The translations under genes and the position numbers were made by a program. From Chloroflexota bacterium (GTDB lineage Bacteria; Chloroflexota; Ktedonobacteria; Ktedonobacterales; JADMIN01), in assembly GCA_021814145.1 (NCBI GenBank), contig JAKAIY010000012.1:1-42894 (forward strand): DNA of 42,894 nt, in the 5' to 3' direction. Shown here in pieces: positions 8,577 to 17,612 of the stretch. Within the stretch, counting starts at the first letter, position 1, and the number at the start of each line of letters is the position of its first letter. The notes under the pieces were generated by a model, which worked only from the letters and a program-made list of their open reading frames with translations, was not told the DNA's origin and made no database searches.

Positions 8577-8622
8577 CATGGCGCCACTGGAAGGGCCTTT
8601 CGCCTCTTCCAGTGGCGCCATG
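8577..8622 (-). terminator. Rho-independent-like terminator for dps
   Basis: 17-bp perfect stem catggcgccactggaag (8577-8593) / cttccagtggcgccatg (8606-8622); minus-strand sequence after the stem is ATCGCTTAATTCTTTCTTG (U-rich); 39 nt beyond the dps end. Confidence 0.65.
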
Positions 8623-8660
8623 CGCATGTGGGGGAGGAATATGTGGGACAATTGGCGCGC

Positions 8661-9203
8661 TCAGGCGCTCTGCATGGCCTCATAGAGGAACCATACCCGC
8701 TTCTCGGTCTGGTCGAGGAGCTCCTCCAGCGCGTTGCTCGTCACCAAGTCGTGATTCTGGTCGCAAACAGTAATGGCGTTCCGCATCGCGTGCGCGACGG
8801 TCTGGTTGTCTTCGAGCAGGCGGCGCAGCATCTCATGTGGCGCCACCTCGTCATCGTTGTCGTCCTGCACGGGCGACAGCTTCTGGACGTGCGAGAGGCT
8901 GCGGATCGTCGTGCCGCCAATGCGCCGCACGCGCTCGGCCATCACGTCTATCGAGTCAAAAATCTGCTCCGCCTGCTCCTCGAAGAGCAGATGATAGTCG
9001 CGGAAGTGCGGCCCGGAAATGTGCCAGTGGTAGTTCTTGGTCTTGATGTAGAGCGCAAAGGCGCCAGCGACCAGCGGGTTGATCGCTTCAACGATCGCCC
9101 GCGCCTCCGCGGGCTTCAGGTCGGTAGGCGTGGCCAGCCGCTTGGGCGCGGGATGGCCAGCGCCAGCTACCGCGTGACCGCCGGGCTTTGTGGTTGTCGT
9201 CAT
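8661..9203 (-). CDS. dps: Dps/ferritin-like DNA-starvation protein
   Basis: TKNYHWHISGPHFRDYHLLFEEQAEQIFDSIDVMAERVRRIG: Dps ferroxidase-site signature. Confidence 0.93.
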   Translation of the reverse strand: MTTTTKPGGHAVAGAGHPAPKRLATPTDLKPAEARAIVEAINPLVAGAFALYIKTKNYHWHISGPHFRDYHLLFEEQAEQIFDSIDVMAERVRRIGGTTIRSLSHVQKLSPVQDDNDDEVAPHEMLRRLLEDNQTVAHAMRNAITVCDQNHDLVTSNALEELLDQTEKRVWFLYEAMQSA

Positions 9204-9313
9204 TCGTGTGCTCCTCTGGGATGGTTGAGCGTCGTCACCAGCGGGCGCATGCGTCGCGCCCGCTTCTCCTCATCCAGTCCGCAGACGGCGTGCCACATTC
9301 GCCCGCGCGCCAC

Positions 9314-9613
9314 TCACAGGTCCGACGCGTGGGCGCGCTCAGCGCGCATGGCCATCACGCGGACGATCTCCGCCTGAACGGGGCCGAGCCCGCAGCGCTC
9401 GATGTTGTCCAGCAATGAGACGTGCGCCGCGAAGATATCCGCGTCCGCGCCATCGCCGCGCTCCAGCGCGTTGCGCGCCTCATCGCGCAAGATGGCGCGG
9501 ATATGGGGGAGCAGCGCCAGCTCCCGCCCAATGATGGCGCTTTTGGCCAGCCAGTCTTCCGCCAGCAGCAACTCGAACAGGACCTTCACCTCAGCATTCA
9601 CGTTACTCGTCAT
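9314..9613 (-). CDS. Hypothetical protein
   Basis: 99 aa MTSNVNAEVKVLFELLLAEDWLAKSAIIGRELALLPHIRAILRDEARNALERG...; helical, no recognised family. Confidence 0.5.
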   Translation of the reverse strand: MTSNVNAEVKVLFELLLAEDWLAKSAIIGRELALLPHIRAILRDEARNALERGDGADADIFAAHVSLLDNIERCGLGPVQAEIVRVMAMRAERAHASDL

Positions 9614-9796
9614 GGTCGCTCTGGCCCTTTCTTTAAAATAGACGTCGCGCCAATGCGGCGGCTCGCCCGTCACATCTCGACATCCGGCATAATGGGGAAC
9701 TGGCGGAAAGGGTACCTGACTAACGGCCCAACATCATGCAACACCCTTGAAATCATGGTTTCGTGCGTAATAGTGGCTGTTTGAGAGACTTCGAAG

Positions 9797-11152
9797 GTGA
9801 GCCCTGTGCGCCACGGATCGCGGAAATACAGCTACAACCGCATCGAGTTTGGGGAACGGCTCGCATGGAACCGGCGGGCGCTGGGCTGGAGCTACCGGCG
9901 GCTGTCGCAAGAGGTCTTTATCCAGACGGGCGTCACGATCCATGCCGGGACGCTGCTGCATGCCGAGCGGGGAAGCCGTCCACTTCCCGAAGCCCAGCGC
10001 CGCGCGCTGGCGCGCGTGCTGCTTCAGGCCGCGCCCGGCGGCCACGTTGAGCGCGCCCGCGATCTGGCGCTCCCCGAACAGCGGCCCGAACCTGTGGCGC
10101 GCTGGGATGATGCGCGCAGCCGCTACCTCGCGCTCGCTCTGGCGGCCGCCCAGCGGGAGGACTGGCCAGCCTGGGCGGATAGCGCCGCGGAGGCCGCGAT
10201 GCTCGATCTCACGATGGGGCGTCTGGACGCGTCCGCCCGGCTGCTCGATGGGGTTCTCACTGTGGACACGCGCCTCATCGGGCGGGAAGCGCTGGCGCGT
10301 GTATATGTGGATCGTGGCTGGCTCGCGATGGAACAGGCCCGCTTCGCTGACGCCACCCGGTATCTGCGGCGCGGTGAGGAGCTCCTGCTGGCAGGGGAAC
10401 CGGACTCTGTGCGCGCGCTCCATTTTCTGGGCAGGGTTTATTGCGCCTCGGGCGCCGTCAATGATGATGAGACGGCGCGCGAGAGAGGCCGGAACTACCT
10501 GATGCGCGCGCTGGAGCATGACACGCGCCTGGGGAACGCCAACGGGATGGGGTATGATCTGCTCCAGCAGGTCTCCAGCTTGGTCTATGATGATCCGCGC
10601 CGCGCCAGGCGGTATCTGCGACAGAGCGCGGAATTGCTGGGGCTCAGCGGGACGCCGCTAGGGCATCATCACCTGAGCTTCGGGCTGCTGGAGTCTGGAA
10701 CCGCGCCCGCGAAGGCCCGCGAGCATTTCGAGTTGGCGCGCGAGGCCTACTCGCATGGCCTGTTCTATCGCAAAGGGCTGGGCTCGGCGCTGCGCTCGCT
10801 GAGCCGTCTCCAGGATGGCGCGAAGGAAACGCTGCCGCACGCGGCGGAATATGCGCTGGTCGCCGCGCTGGTCCACCCTTATCGGCAGAGCCTTGAGGTA
10901 TTGGAGGAGGTGGCGATGCGGGTCTATTTCACGCTCTGTGACAGCGTCGGGCAGCGATATGCCGCCTTCTGGCGCAACCAGGGCGAGCGCGTCGCGCGCA
11001 TGAGCGAGGACCCCTTCACGCTCTTGCGCGGACTCATCGAAACCCCTGGCGGGGCCGTGTCCCTCCAGACCGCCCTGGCGCGCGCGGAGCGCGCGATCCG
11101 TCAGGGCGCGCCGGAATGGCTCAACCTGCGCCAGCCGCTGCTCAGACCCTGA
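9797..11152 (+). CDS. HTH (XRE-like) regulator with TPR-like repeats
   Basis: GTG start; FGERLAWNRRALGWSYRRLSQEVFIQTGVTIHAGTLLHAERGSRPLPEAQRRALARVL, followed by helical TPR-like repeats. Confidence 0.75.
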   Translation: MSPVRHGSRKYSYNRIEFGERLAWNRRALGWSYRRLSQEVFIQTGVTIHAGTLLHAERGSRPLPEAQRRALARVLLQAAPGGHVERARDLALPEQRPEPVARWDDARSRYLALALAAAQREDWPAWADSAAEAAMLDLTMGRLDASARLLDGVLTVDTRLIGREALARVYVDRGWLAMEQARFADATRYLRRGEELLLAGEPDSVRALHFLGRVYCASGAVNDDETARERGRNYLMRALEHDTRLGNANGMGYDLLQQVSSLVYDDPRRARRYLRQSAELLGLSGTPLGHHHLSFGLLESGTAPAKAREHFELAREAYSHGLFYRKGLGSALRSLSRLQDGAKETLPHAAEYALVAALVHPYRQSLEVLEEVAMRVYFTLCDSVGQRYAAFWRNQGERVARMSEDPFTLLRGLIETPGGAVSLQTALARAERAIRQGAPEWLNLRQPLLRP

Positions 11153-11296
11153 GCAGGGCGCCGCCCGCGCGACAAATTCGACGCGCGAGCGAGGCGCGGG
11201 CGCGCTATACTGGACTCCAACATCCATTTGACCCCCGTATAACTTGGCGCGTGGGGATGGAAGCGGTGACGAGCGAGGAGAGCCTGGGAGGCGATT

Positions 11297-11728
11297 ATGG
11301 CGCAATCATCATCCATGAACAGGCCTGAGGAGACGCTGGTCTTCGCGCCGGTGGCCGATCTGATCGGATTTCACCTGGTCGAGAAGGCCGATGGCCGGGC
11401 GGCGGTTGTCTTCCAGCCCACCCCGCGCCATATCAACCCGATGGGCACGCTGCATGGCGGCGTCATCTGCGACATCGCCGACGCCGCGATGGGCGCCGCC
11501 TACAGCACGACGCTGCGGGATGATGAGACATTCACCGTGCTGGAAATCAAGATCAACTTCCTCAAGCCGGTCTGGCGCTCGACGCTGCGCGCGGAGGGCT
11601 GGGTGGTGAAGGCAGGGCGCACGATTGGCCTGGCCGAGTGCGATGTCTATGATGAAGGCGGCAGCCTCGTCGCCCGCGCCACCAGCACCTGCATGACGCT
11701 GCGCGGCGACGCTGCCCGGGGCCGCTGA
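11297..11728 (+). CDS. PaaI-family hotdog thioesterase
   Basis: RHINPMGTLHGGVICDIADAAMGAAYSTTL...FTVLEIKINFLKPV: hotdog PaaI signature; GGAGG upstream. Confidence 0.92.
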   Translation: MAQSSSMNRPEETLVFAPVADLIGFHLVEKADGRAAVVFQPTPRHINPMGTLHGGVICDIADAAMGAAYSTTLRDDETFTVLEIKINFLKPVWRSTLRAEGWVVKAGRTIGLAECDVYDEGGSLVARATSTCMTLRGDAARGR

Positions 11729-11810
11729 CCCGCCGCGCAACCCACGCTCCCCGCCCCAGCCAAGGAAATGGGGCCAGTCGCGTGACTGGCCCCACGTCGC
11801 GGCGCCGCTC

Positions 11811-13022
11811 TCAGCCACCGATGCTATACCAGGGATTCTGCCCGCCGGAGACGCCCACGACGCCGGACCCGCCGAGGGTGAAGCGTTCGAGGTTGCCCGC
11901 GCCTGTCGTAGCCCAGAACTGAGTGCTGTCCCATTTCCAGACAGGATATTCGATGGTGTCTGGCGAATAGCCGTGGAAGGTGGGGTCGCCGCTGCCGCCA
12001 GAAGAGCTAACGCTCGCCGTCAGGGTCGTGGGCGAAGGCTCCGCTTCGGTGAACGCGACCCATTGCCCGCTGGGCGAGAACTGCATCAGCGCCGTGGATT
12101 TCGCGATCAGCGCCTGGGCGATCTGTGTCGCGCCGGAGCCATCAGAGTTGGCGTAGTAGATCTTGGACGACGCTACCCCGCCATTTGTGGTCAGGTTTGG
12201 CGTCACCGTCTGGTAGACGATATGCGAGCCGTCGCGCGTCACGTCCCAGCCTGGGCCGTGCGCGTCGCCAGGCGAGCACTGACAGTTCCCCACCTCACCT
12301 TGCGCAATGCTGCCGGGAAGCGCGGTGTGCGAGCTAAGATCATAGCGATGGATCGAAAAGGTATTTCCCGATGAGGAATACACGGCGGTCTGCCAGTACA
12401 GCGTGGAACCGCGCGCAACCGCGTCCCATATGTTTGTTGGGCCACTCAGTGGCGTTGGCGAGCCGCCGCCGATCGTGTACGTATACACTGCGTTGTAGGT
12501 CGCGAACCAGATGGTCGAGTTGTTCAGCCAGCCCGCCGAGCGCTGGGTCGTGCGCACCGCGTAACTGGAAGGCAGCGTCATGATGCTGCCGCTCGACACG
12601 GTAATCACGCTCACCGGCCCCTGCAAATCGCCATCGCCGCAATTGTAGCTCCCCATCGAAGCGACGATGCGCGTCAGGTCAGGCGAGAACACTGGCAAGC
12701 TCCACGCGATCTGGTCATCACACTCGGCGCCATCAGGCGCGACATGCGTAATCTGGACTGGCGCGGCTCCGTTGACGCTGGCCCAGATTTGCGGGACATG
12801 ATGCGCGTCAATCTGATACCAGGCGAACGCATGGGGCGGCGCGACCACGGGCGTCGCGGTCGCCGCCGCCGCAGTGGTCGCCGTCGCGCTCGCCACCCCC
12901 GTCCCCGTCGCTGTCCCCGTACCCGTAGGCGCGCCCCCAGACGTGGACGCGCAGGCGGATAATAACGCCACCATGCCCAGCCACCCCCCAACCGTCCAGA
13001 CCCGCGATAATCGCTGACGCAT
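11811..13022 (-). CDS. Lipoprotein with TolB/WD40-like beta-propeller
   Basis: Signal with lipobox LSAC (MRQRLSRVWTVGGWLGMVALLSACAST), A/T-rich linker, repeated propeller segments (FSPDLTRIVAS, WDVTRDGSHIVYQT, FSPSGQWVAFTE). Confidence 0.75.
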   Translation of the reverse strand: MRQRLSRVWTVGGWLGMVALLSACASTSGGAPTGTGTATGTGVASATATTAAAATATPVVAPPHAFAWYQIDAHHVPQIWASVNGAAPVQITHVAPDGAECDDQIAWSLPVFSPDLTRIVASMGSYNCGDGDLQGPVSVITVSSGSIMTLPSSYAVRTTQRSAGWLNNSTIWFATYNAVYTYTIGGGSPTPLSGPTNIWDAVARGSTLYWQTAVYSSSGNTFSIHRYDLSSHTALPGSIAQGEVGNCQCSPGDAHGPGWDVTRDGSHIVYQTVTPNLTTNGGVASSKIYYANSDGSGATQIAQALIAKSTALMQFSPSGQWVAFTEAEPSPTTLTASVSSSGGSGDPTFHGYSPDTIEYPVWKWDSTQFWATTGAGNLERFTLGGSGVVGVSGGQNPWYSIGG

Positions 13023-13147
13023 ACGCTGTCTCTCCTCCTCCCGGAAGCGACGGGCGCGCCCACACTCATGTGACACGCGCATCGCCCGGCGCTTTCTTCG
13101 ACGGGCAGCATAGCGCTAAGTCACCGGGCGGCGATATGCGATCTGTC

Positions 13148-13171
13148 ACACTGTGGCCCGCGCCACAGTGT
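13148..13171. promoter_or_regulatory. Palindromic operator candidate ACACTGTGGC-CCGC-GCCACAGTGT
   Basis: Perfect 10-bp arms with 4-nt spacer in the divergent intergenic region between the lipoprotein gene and dhaK. Confidence 0.5.
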
Positions 13172-13452
13172 CCCACCGCCAGTTTGCCAGCAGGAGAGAA
13201 ACGACGTTTCAAATCCCTGATTCTGGCACATGCCTTGCTGAGCAGTAGCTGGCCGTCGCGAGCGACTGGCCTTGGAGGCGTGTGGAAGACCGGCGCCGGT
13301 GGAGTGGCGCCCGGCTGCGTTCGAGTGGAGTAGATGCCGCATGGCGCCACGGTATCACGGTATCGGGAAAGGCGCCGCATGATGTTCCGCCAGCGCGGAG
13401 AGCGCCTGACGGGAAGCCGGCGCGGAGAGCGCGCCGAAGGAGGAGTCCACGC

Positions 13453-14478
13453 ATGGGCGCGCCTACCTCAATACGAATGAAGAAGCTGATCAATCGTCCG
13501 GAGTCGGTCGTCCATGACGCGCTGTCGGGAATGGCGGAGGCGCATGCCGACCTGTTACGCATTGACGTGGACCTTCAGGTCATCGTCCGCAAGGACGCTC
13601 CCATCAACGGCAAGGTGGGGGTGATTTCCGGTGGCGGCAGCGGCCACGAGCCGATGCACGGTGGCTTTGTCGGGCGCGGCATGCTCGACGCCGCCTGTCC
13701 TGGCGCGATCTTCACCTCGCCAGTGCCTGACCAGATGCTGGCCGCGACCAAGGCCGTCAACGGCGGGGCGGGTGTGCTGCATATCGTCAAGAACTACACT
13801 GGCGACGTGATGAATTTCGAGATGGCCGCCGAGCTGGGCCAGGCCGAAAACATCCAGGTCGAGAGCGTGGTAATTGACGATGACGTGGCTGTGCGCGACA
13901 GCCTCTACACCGCCGGGAGGCGCGGCGTTGGCGCGACCGTGCTGGCCGAGAAGATCTGCGGTGGCGCGGCGGAATCAGGCGCGACGCTCAAGCAGGTGGC
14001 GGACATCTGCCGCAAGGTCAACGCGAACGCGCGCAGCATGGGCATGGCGCTGACCTCCTGCGTGACGCCGGCGGCGGGCAAGCCGACCTTCGACCTCGGC
14101 GCCGACGAGATGGAGATTGGCATTGGCATTCATGGCGAGCCAGGCCGCACACGCATGAAGCTGGCTCCCGCCTCGCAGATCGCCGAGCTGCTGGTGAACC
14201 CGATCCTCGACGACCTGCCGTTCAAGTCTGGCGATTCTGTGCTGGCGTTCGTCAATGGCATGGGCGGCACACCGCTGATCGAGCTGTACGTGATGTACAA
14301 CGAGGTCGCGCGCATCCTGAAGGGGCGCGGCGTCACCATCACGCGCCACCTGATCGGCAACTACATTACCTCGCTGGAGATGGCCGGCTCCTCGGTAACG
14401 CTGCTCCGTCTGGATGACGAGCTGACGCGCCTGTGGGACGAGCCGGTGCTGACGCCCGCGCTGCGCTGGGGCGTGTGA
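13453..14478 (+). CDS. dhaK: Dihydroxyacetone kinase subunit DhaK
   Basis: [12 protein letters not shown]..., [36 protein letters not shown], substrate-binding His region GIGIHGEPG. Start may be 13477. Confidence 0.95.
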   Translation: MGAPTSIRMKKLINRPESVVHDALSGMAEAHADLLRIDVDLQVIVRKDAPINGKVGVISGGGSGHEPMHGGFVGRGMLDAACPGAIFTSPVPDQMLAATKAVNGGAGVLHIVKNYTGDVMNFEMAAELGQAENIQVESVVIDDDVAVRDSLYTAGRRGVGATVLAEKICGGAAESGATLKQVADICRKVNANARSMGMALTSCVTPAAGKPTFDLGADEMEIGIGIHGEPGRTRMKLAPASQIAELLVNPILDDLPFKSGDSVLAFVNGMGGTPLIELYVMYNEVARILKGRGVTITRHLIGNYITSLEMAGSSVTLLRLDDELTRLWDEPVLTPALRWGV

Positions 14479-14609
14479 GCCTCCCGCGCGTTGACCTTCG
14501 CTAACCCGTTAGGACCCGGTGTATGTGGTGGACGCGCCCGCAGCGTGAGCGGCGCGCGTGATTCGGCGCACGCGCGCCGCGCAATCAGCAACCAGAGGAG
14601 GTTGATCGC

Positions 14610-16118
14610 ATGGCCGACCAACAGGGGAAGTATGTGCTCGCGCTCGACCAGGGCACGACAAGTTCCCGCGCGATCATTTTCAACCATGAAGGGCGCTCCG
14701 TCGCCACCGCCAGTCAGGAGTTCCCGCAAATCTACCCTCAGCCAGCGTGGGTGGAGCATAACCCGGAGGACATCTGGAGCTCGCAGCTGGCTACCGCGCA
14801 GACAGCCCTGCGCAACGCCGGGCTGACGGCCAAGGACATCGCCGCGATTGGCATTACCAATCAGCGTGAGACGACCATTGTCTGGGAGCGCGAGACCGGC
14901 CGCCCGGTGATGAACGCCATCGTCTGGCAGGACCGCCGCACCGCTGGCATCTGCGACGACCTCAAGAAGGCGGGCTGGGAACCGAAGATTCGCGAGAAGA
15001 CGGGGCTGGTGATTGACGCCTACTTCTCCGGCACCAAAGTCAAGTGGATGCTTGACAACATACCCGGCCTGCGCGAGCGCGCCCAGCGCGGTGAACTGCT
15101 CTTCGGCAATGTGGACAGCTACCTGATCTGGCGCCTGAGTGGCCACAAGGCGCACGTCACCGACTACTCGAACGCCTCACGCACCATGCTGTTCAACATC
15201 CACACCCTCGACTGGGACGACGAGATTCTGGCGGAATTTGGCATCCCGCGCAGCATGCTGCCGCGCCCCAGCCAGAGCAGCCAGATCTACGGTGAGACCG
15301 CCCGGGAGCTCTTCGACGGCACGATCCCCATCGCGGGAGACGCTGGCGACCAACAGGCGGCGACCTTCGGCCAGGCCTGCTTTGAGGTCGGCATGGCCAA
15401 GAACACCTACGGCACGGGGAGCTTCCTGCTGCTCAATACCGGCTCCAAGGCGGAAGTCTCCAAGAGCGGCCTAATCACAACCATCGGCTGGGGGGTTGAC
15501 GGCAAGGTGACCTACTGCCTGGAAGGCAGCATCTTCATCACGGGCGCCGCCGTCCAGTGGCTGCGCGACGCGCTCCAGATCATCGGCACGGCGGCGGAGA
15601 CCGAGGCGCTGGTATCGGGCACGAAAGACAATGGCGGCGTCTATCTGGTGCCTGCCTTTGTCGGCCTCGGCGCCCCCTACTGGGACCAGTACGCGCGCGG
15701 CACAATCGTTGGCCTGACACGCGGCTCAGGGCGCGCTGAGATCGCCCGCGCGGCGCTGGAAGCCGCCTGCTACCAGACGCGCGATGTGGCCGAGGCGATG
15801 GAAGCCGATTCGGGCATCAAGCTCAAGGAGCTGCGCGTGGATGGCGGCATGGTCGCCAACAACTGGCTGATGCAGTTCCAGTCAGACATCCTCGGCGTGA
15901 AGGTGCAGCGCCCCGTCGTGGCTGAGACAACCGCCCTGGGCGCCGCCTATCTCGCCGGCCTCGCCACCGGCTACTGGGATGGCTTCTCGGATGTTACCCA
16001 CAACTGGGCGATGGACCGCGAGTTCACGCCCAGCATGGAGCAGAGTGAGCGCGAGAGGCTCTACCACGGCTGGAAACGCGCCGTTGAGCGCGCGCGTGGC
16101 TGGGCGCGCGAAGAATAG
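14610..16118 (+). CDS. glpK: Glycerol kinase
   Basis: [21 protein letters not shown]...; [28 protein letters not shown]; full length 502 aa. Confidence 0.97.
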   Translation: MADQQGKYVLALDQGTTSSRAIIFNHEGRSVATASQEFPQIYPQPAWVEHNPEDIWSSQLATAQTALRNAGLTAKDIAAIGITNQRETTIVWERETGRPVMNAIVWQDRRTAGICDDLKKAGWEPKIREKTGLVIDAYFSGTKVKWMLDNIPGLRERAQRGELLFGNVDSYLIWRLSGHKAHVTDYSNASRTMLFNIHTLDWDDEILAEFGIPRSMLPRPSQSSQIYGETARELFDGTIPIAGDAGDQQAATFGQACFEVGMAKNTYGTGSFLLLNTGSKAEVSKSGLITTIGWGVDGKVTYCLEGSIFITGAAVQWLRDALQIIGTAAETEALVSGTKDNGGVYLVPAFVGLGAPYWDQYARGTIVGLTRGSGRAEIARAALEAACYQTRDVAEAMEADSGIKLKELRVDGGMVANNWLMQFQSDILGVKVQRPVVAETTALGAAYLAGLATGYWDGFSDVTHNWAMDREFTPSMEQSERERLYHGWKRAVERARGWAREE

Positions 16119-16127
16119 CGCATGGCA

Positions 16128-16162
16128 GGTGGCCGCGCGCCCCAATACGGCGCGTGGCCACC
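16128..16162 (+). repeat. glpK-glpF intercistronic hairpin
   Basis: GGTGGCCGCGCGCC (16128-16141) / GGCGCGTGGCCACC (16149-16162): 14-bp stem with one G-U, loop ccaatac; no U-tract follows. Confidence 0.6.
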
Positions 16163-16493
16163 GCGGCTAGAGAAGGGGGACATCGCGCGCGTTTTTCCAA
16201 AATCGCGTTGCCCGCGCCACGTTCCCGGCGCGCCAGAGCGGATGGGCAAGCCGGGTCACGGTGGGCGCTGATGAGAGAGCTACCCGGCGCTTCTCACCAG
16301 TCCGCCACCCGTGGCGCCGCGAGCAATCAGGGGGAGCGGGCTTCGGCTTCCGGCGTCACGCGGCGGTGGATGGCGTCCGCCCCCTATCCATCTCGTGTAG
16401 AGCCCCGAGTAGGCGCGGCGGCGTGGCCGCCCGGATCGAATGGGGTGGCGTGTATGCTCCGGCATCCTGCCCTATTTTGGAGGATGGAGACTC

Positions 16494-17432
16494 ATGGCTA
16501 CAGAACAAGTCGCCCGTCGCGGACTCGGCGGCCTCAGTGGTGAGCTGCTCGCTGAGTTCCTTGGCACGATGGTGCTACTCCTTTTCGGTGACGGCGTGGT
16601 GGCCGTCGTATTGCTGTTCCTGGGCTTTAGCGGCAGTCAGACAGGCGCGACGTCATCCTGGCTCCTCATCAACTGGGGGTGGGGTATCGCGGTTATGCTG
16701 GGTGTCTACGTCGCTGGATCAGTCAGTGGCGCGCACCTGAATCCCGCCGTTACCCTTGGACTCGCGGTGCGCGGCGCATTCCCCTGGAGAAAAGTTGGCT
16801 GGTACATGCTGTTCCAGTTCCTGGGGGCGTGGTTCGCCGCGTTGCTGCTGTTCATCGAGTACAACACCGCCTTCACCTCGTACGCGTCCGCCAACAACGC
16901 CCAGCCTGGCACCCCGGGGAGCGAGTATACCGGCAGTGTCTTCTTCACCAACCCGCACACGACGCTCGGTGGCCAGGTAGTGCCGATATGGAACGCGTTC
17001 TTTGACCAGGTGCTGGGCACGTTCCTGCTCGTCTACCTCATCATGGCGATCGTTGACACGCGCAGCACACCGCCGCTTTCCAACCTGGCTCCGCTGATTA
17101 TCGGCCTGGTCGTGGTGGCGATTGGCATGTCGTTCGGCACGAACGCTGGATACGCCATCAACCCCGCGCGTGACTTCGGCCCGCGCGTGTTCGCCTGGAT
17201 GGCGGGTTGGGGCGTTGTCGCCTTGCCGGGCAATGGCGCTGGGTACGACAACTACTTCTGGGTGCCAATTGTCGGGCCGCTCGTTGGCGGCGCGATCGCC
17301 GCGCTCGTCTACCAGTTCACTCTGCACCCCGTCCTGGAAGCGCGGTTCCAGAAGATTCCTGGCGCGGAAGAGACAGGCCGGACCGTGCGCGAGGAGCGCG
17401 AGGAGCTCCCGCCACGGCAGGCCGAAGCCTAG
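16494..17432 (+). CDS. glpF: MIP-family glycerol facilitator/aquaporin
   Basis: Both NPA motifs: SGAHLNPAVTLGLAVRG and NAGYAINPARDFGPRVFAWMAGWG. Confidence 0.94.
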   Translation: MATEQVARRGLGGLSGELLAEFLGTMVLLLFGDGVVAVVLLFLGFSGSQTGATSSWLLINWGWGIAVMLGVYVAGSVSGAHLNPAVTLGLAVRGAFPWRKVGWYMLFQFLGAWFAALLLFIEYNTAFTSYASANNAQPGTPGSEYTGSVFFTNPHTTLGGQVVPIWNAFFDQVLGTFLLVYLIMAIVDTRSTPPLSNLAPLIIGLVVVAIGMSFGTNAGYAINPARDFGPRVFAWMAGWGVVALPGNGAGYDNYFWVPIVGPLVGGAIAALVYQFTLHPVLEARFQKIPGAEETGRTVREEREELPPRQAEA

Positions 17433-17612
17433 ATTTTCTCGCGTGGGAGCCGTCGAGCCAGCGGCGGCTCTCGCGCTATGATTCTGTATGAGCCCGTGTG
17501 GCGCCGCGACAGAGCGCGGGCGCCGGGCCGCGCGGGCATCCTGGCGGAGTACGCGCGAGATGCCGCGCCAGGACGTCCGGCTGACAGGGAATAAATCGCA
17601 AGGGAGTAACGT

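Noticed and set aside
9734-10519. 261 aa minus-strand ORF
   Set aside because: Antisense to the HTH/TPR regulator; no family signal.
12840-12960. Low-complexity GTC/GCC repeat run
   Set aside because: Explained as the A/T/V-rich linker after the lipobox of the lipoprotein, not a microsatellite or CRISPR.
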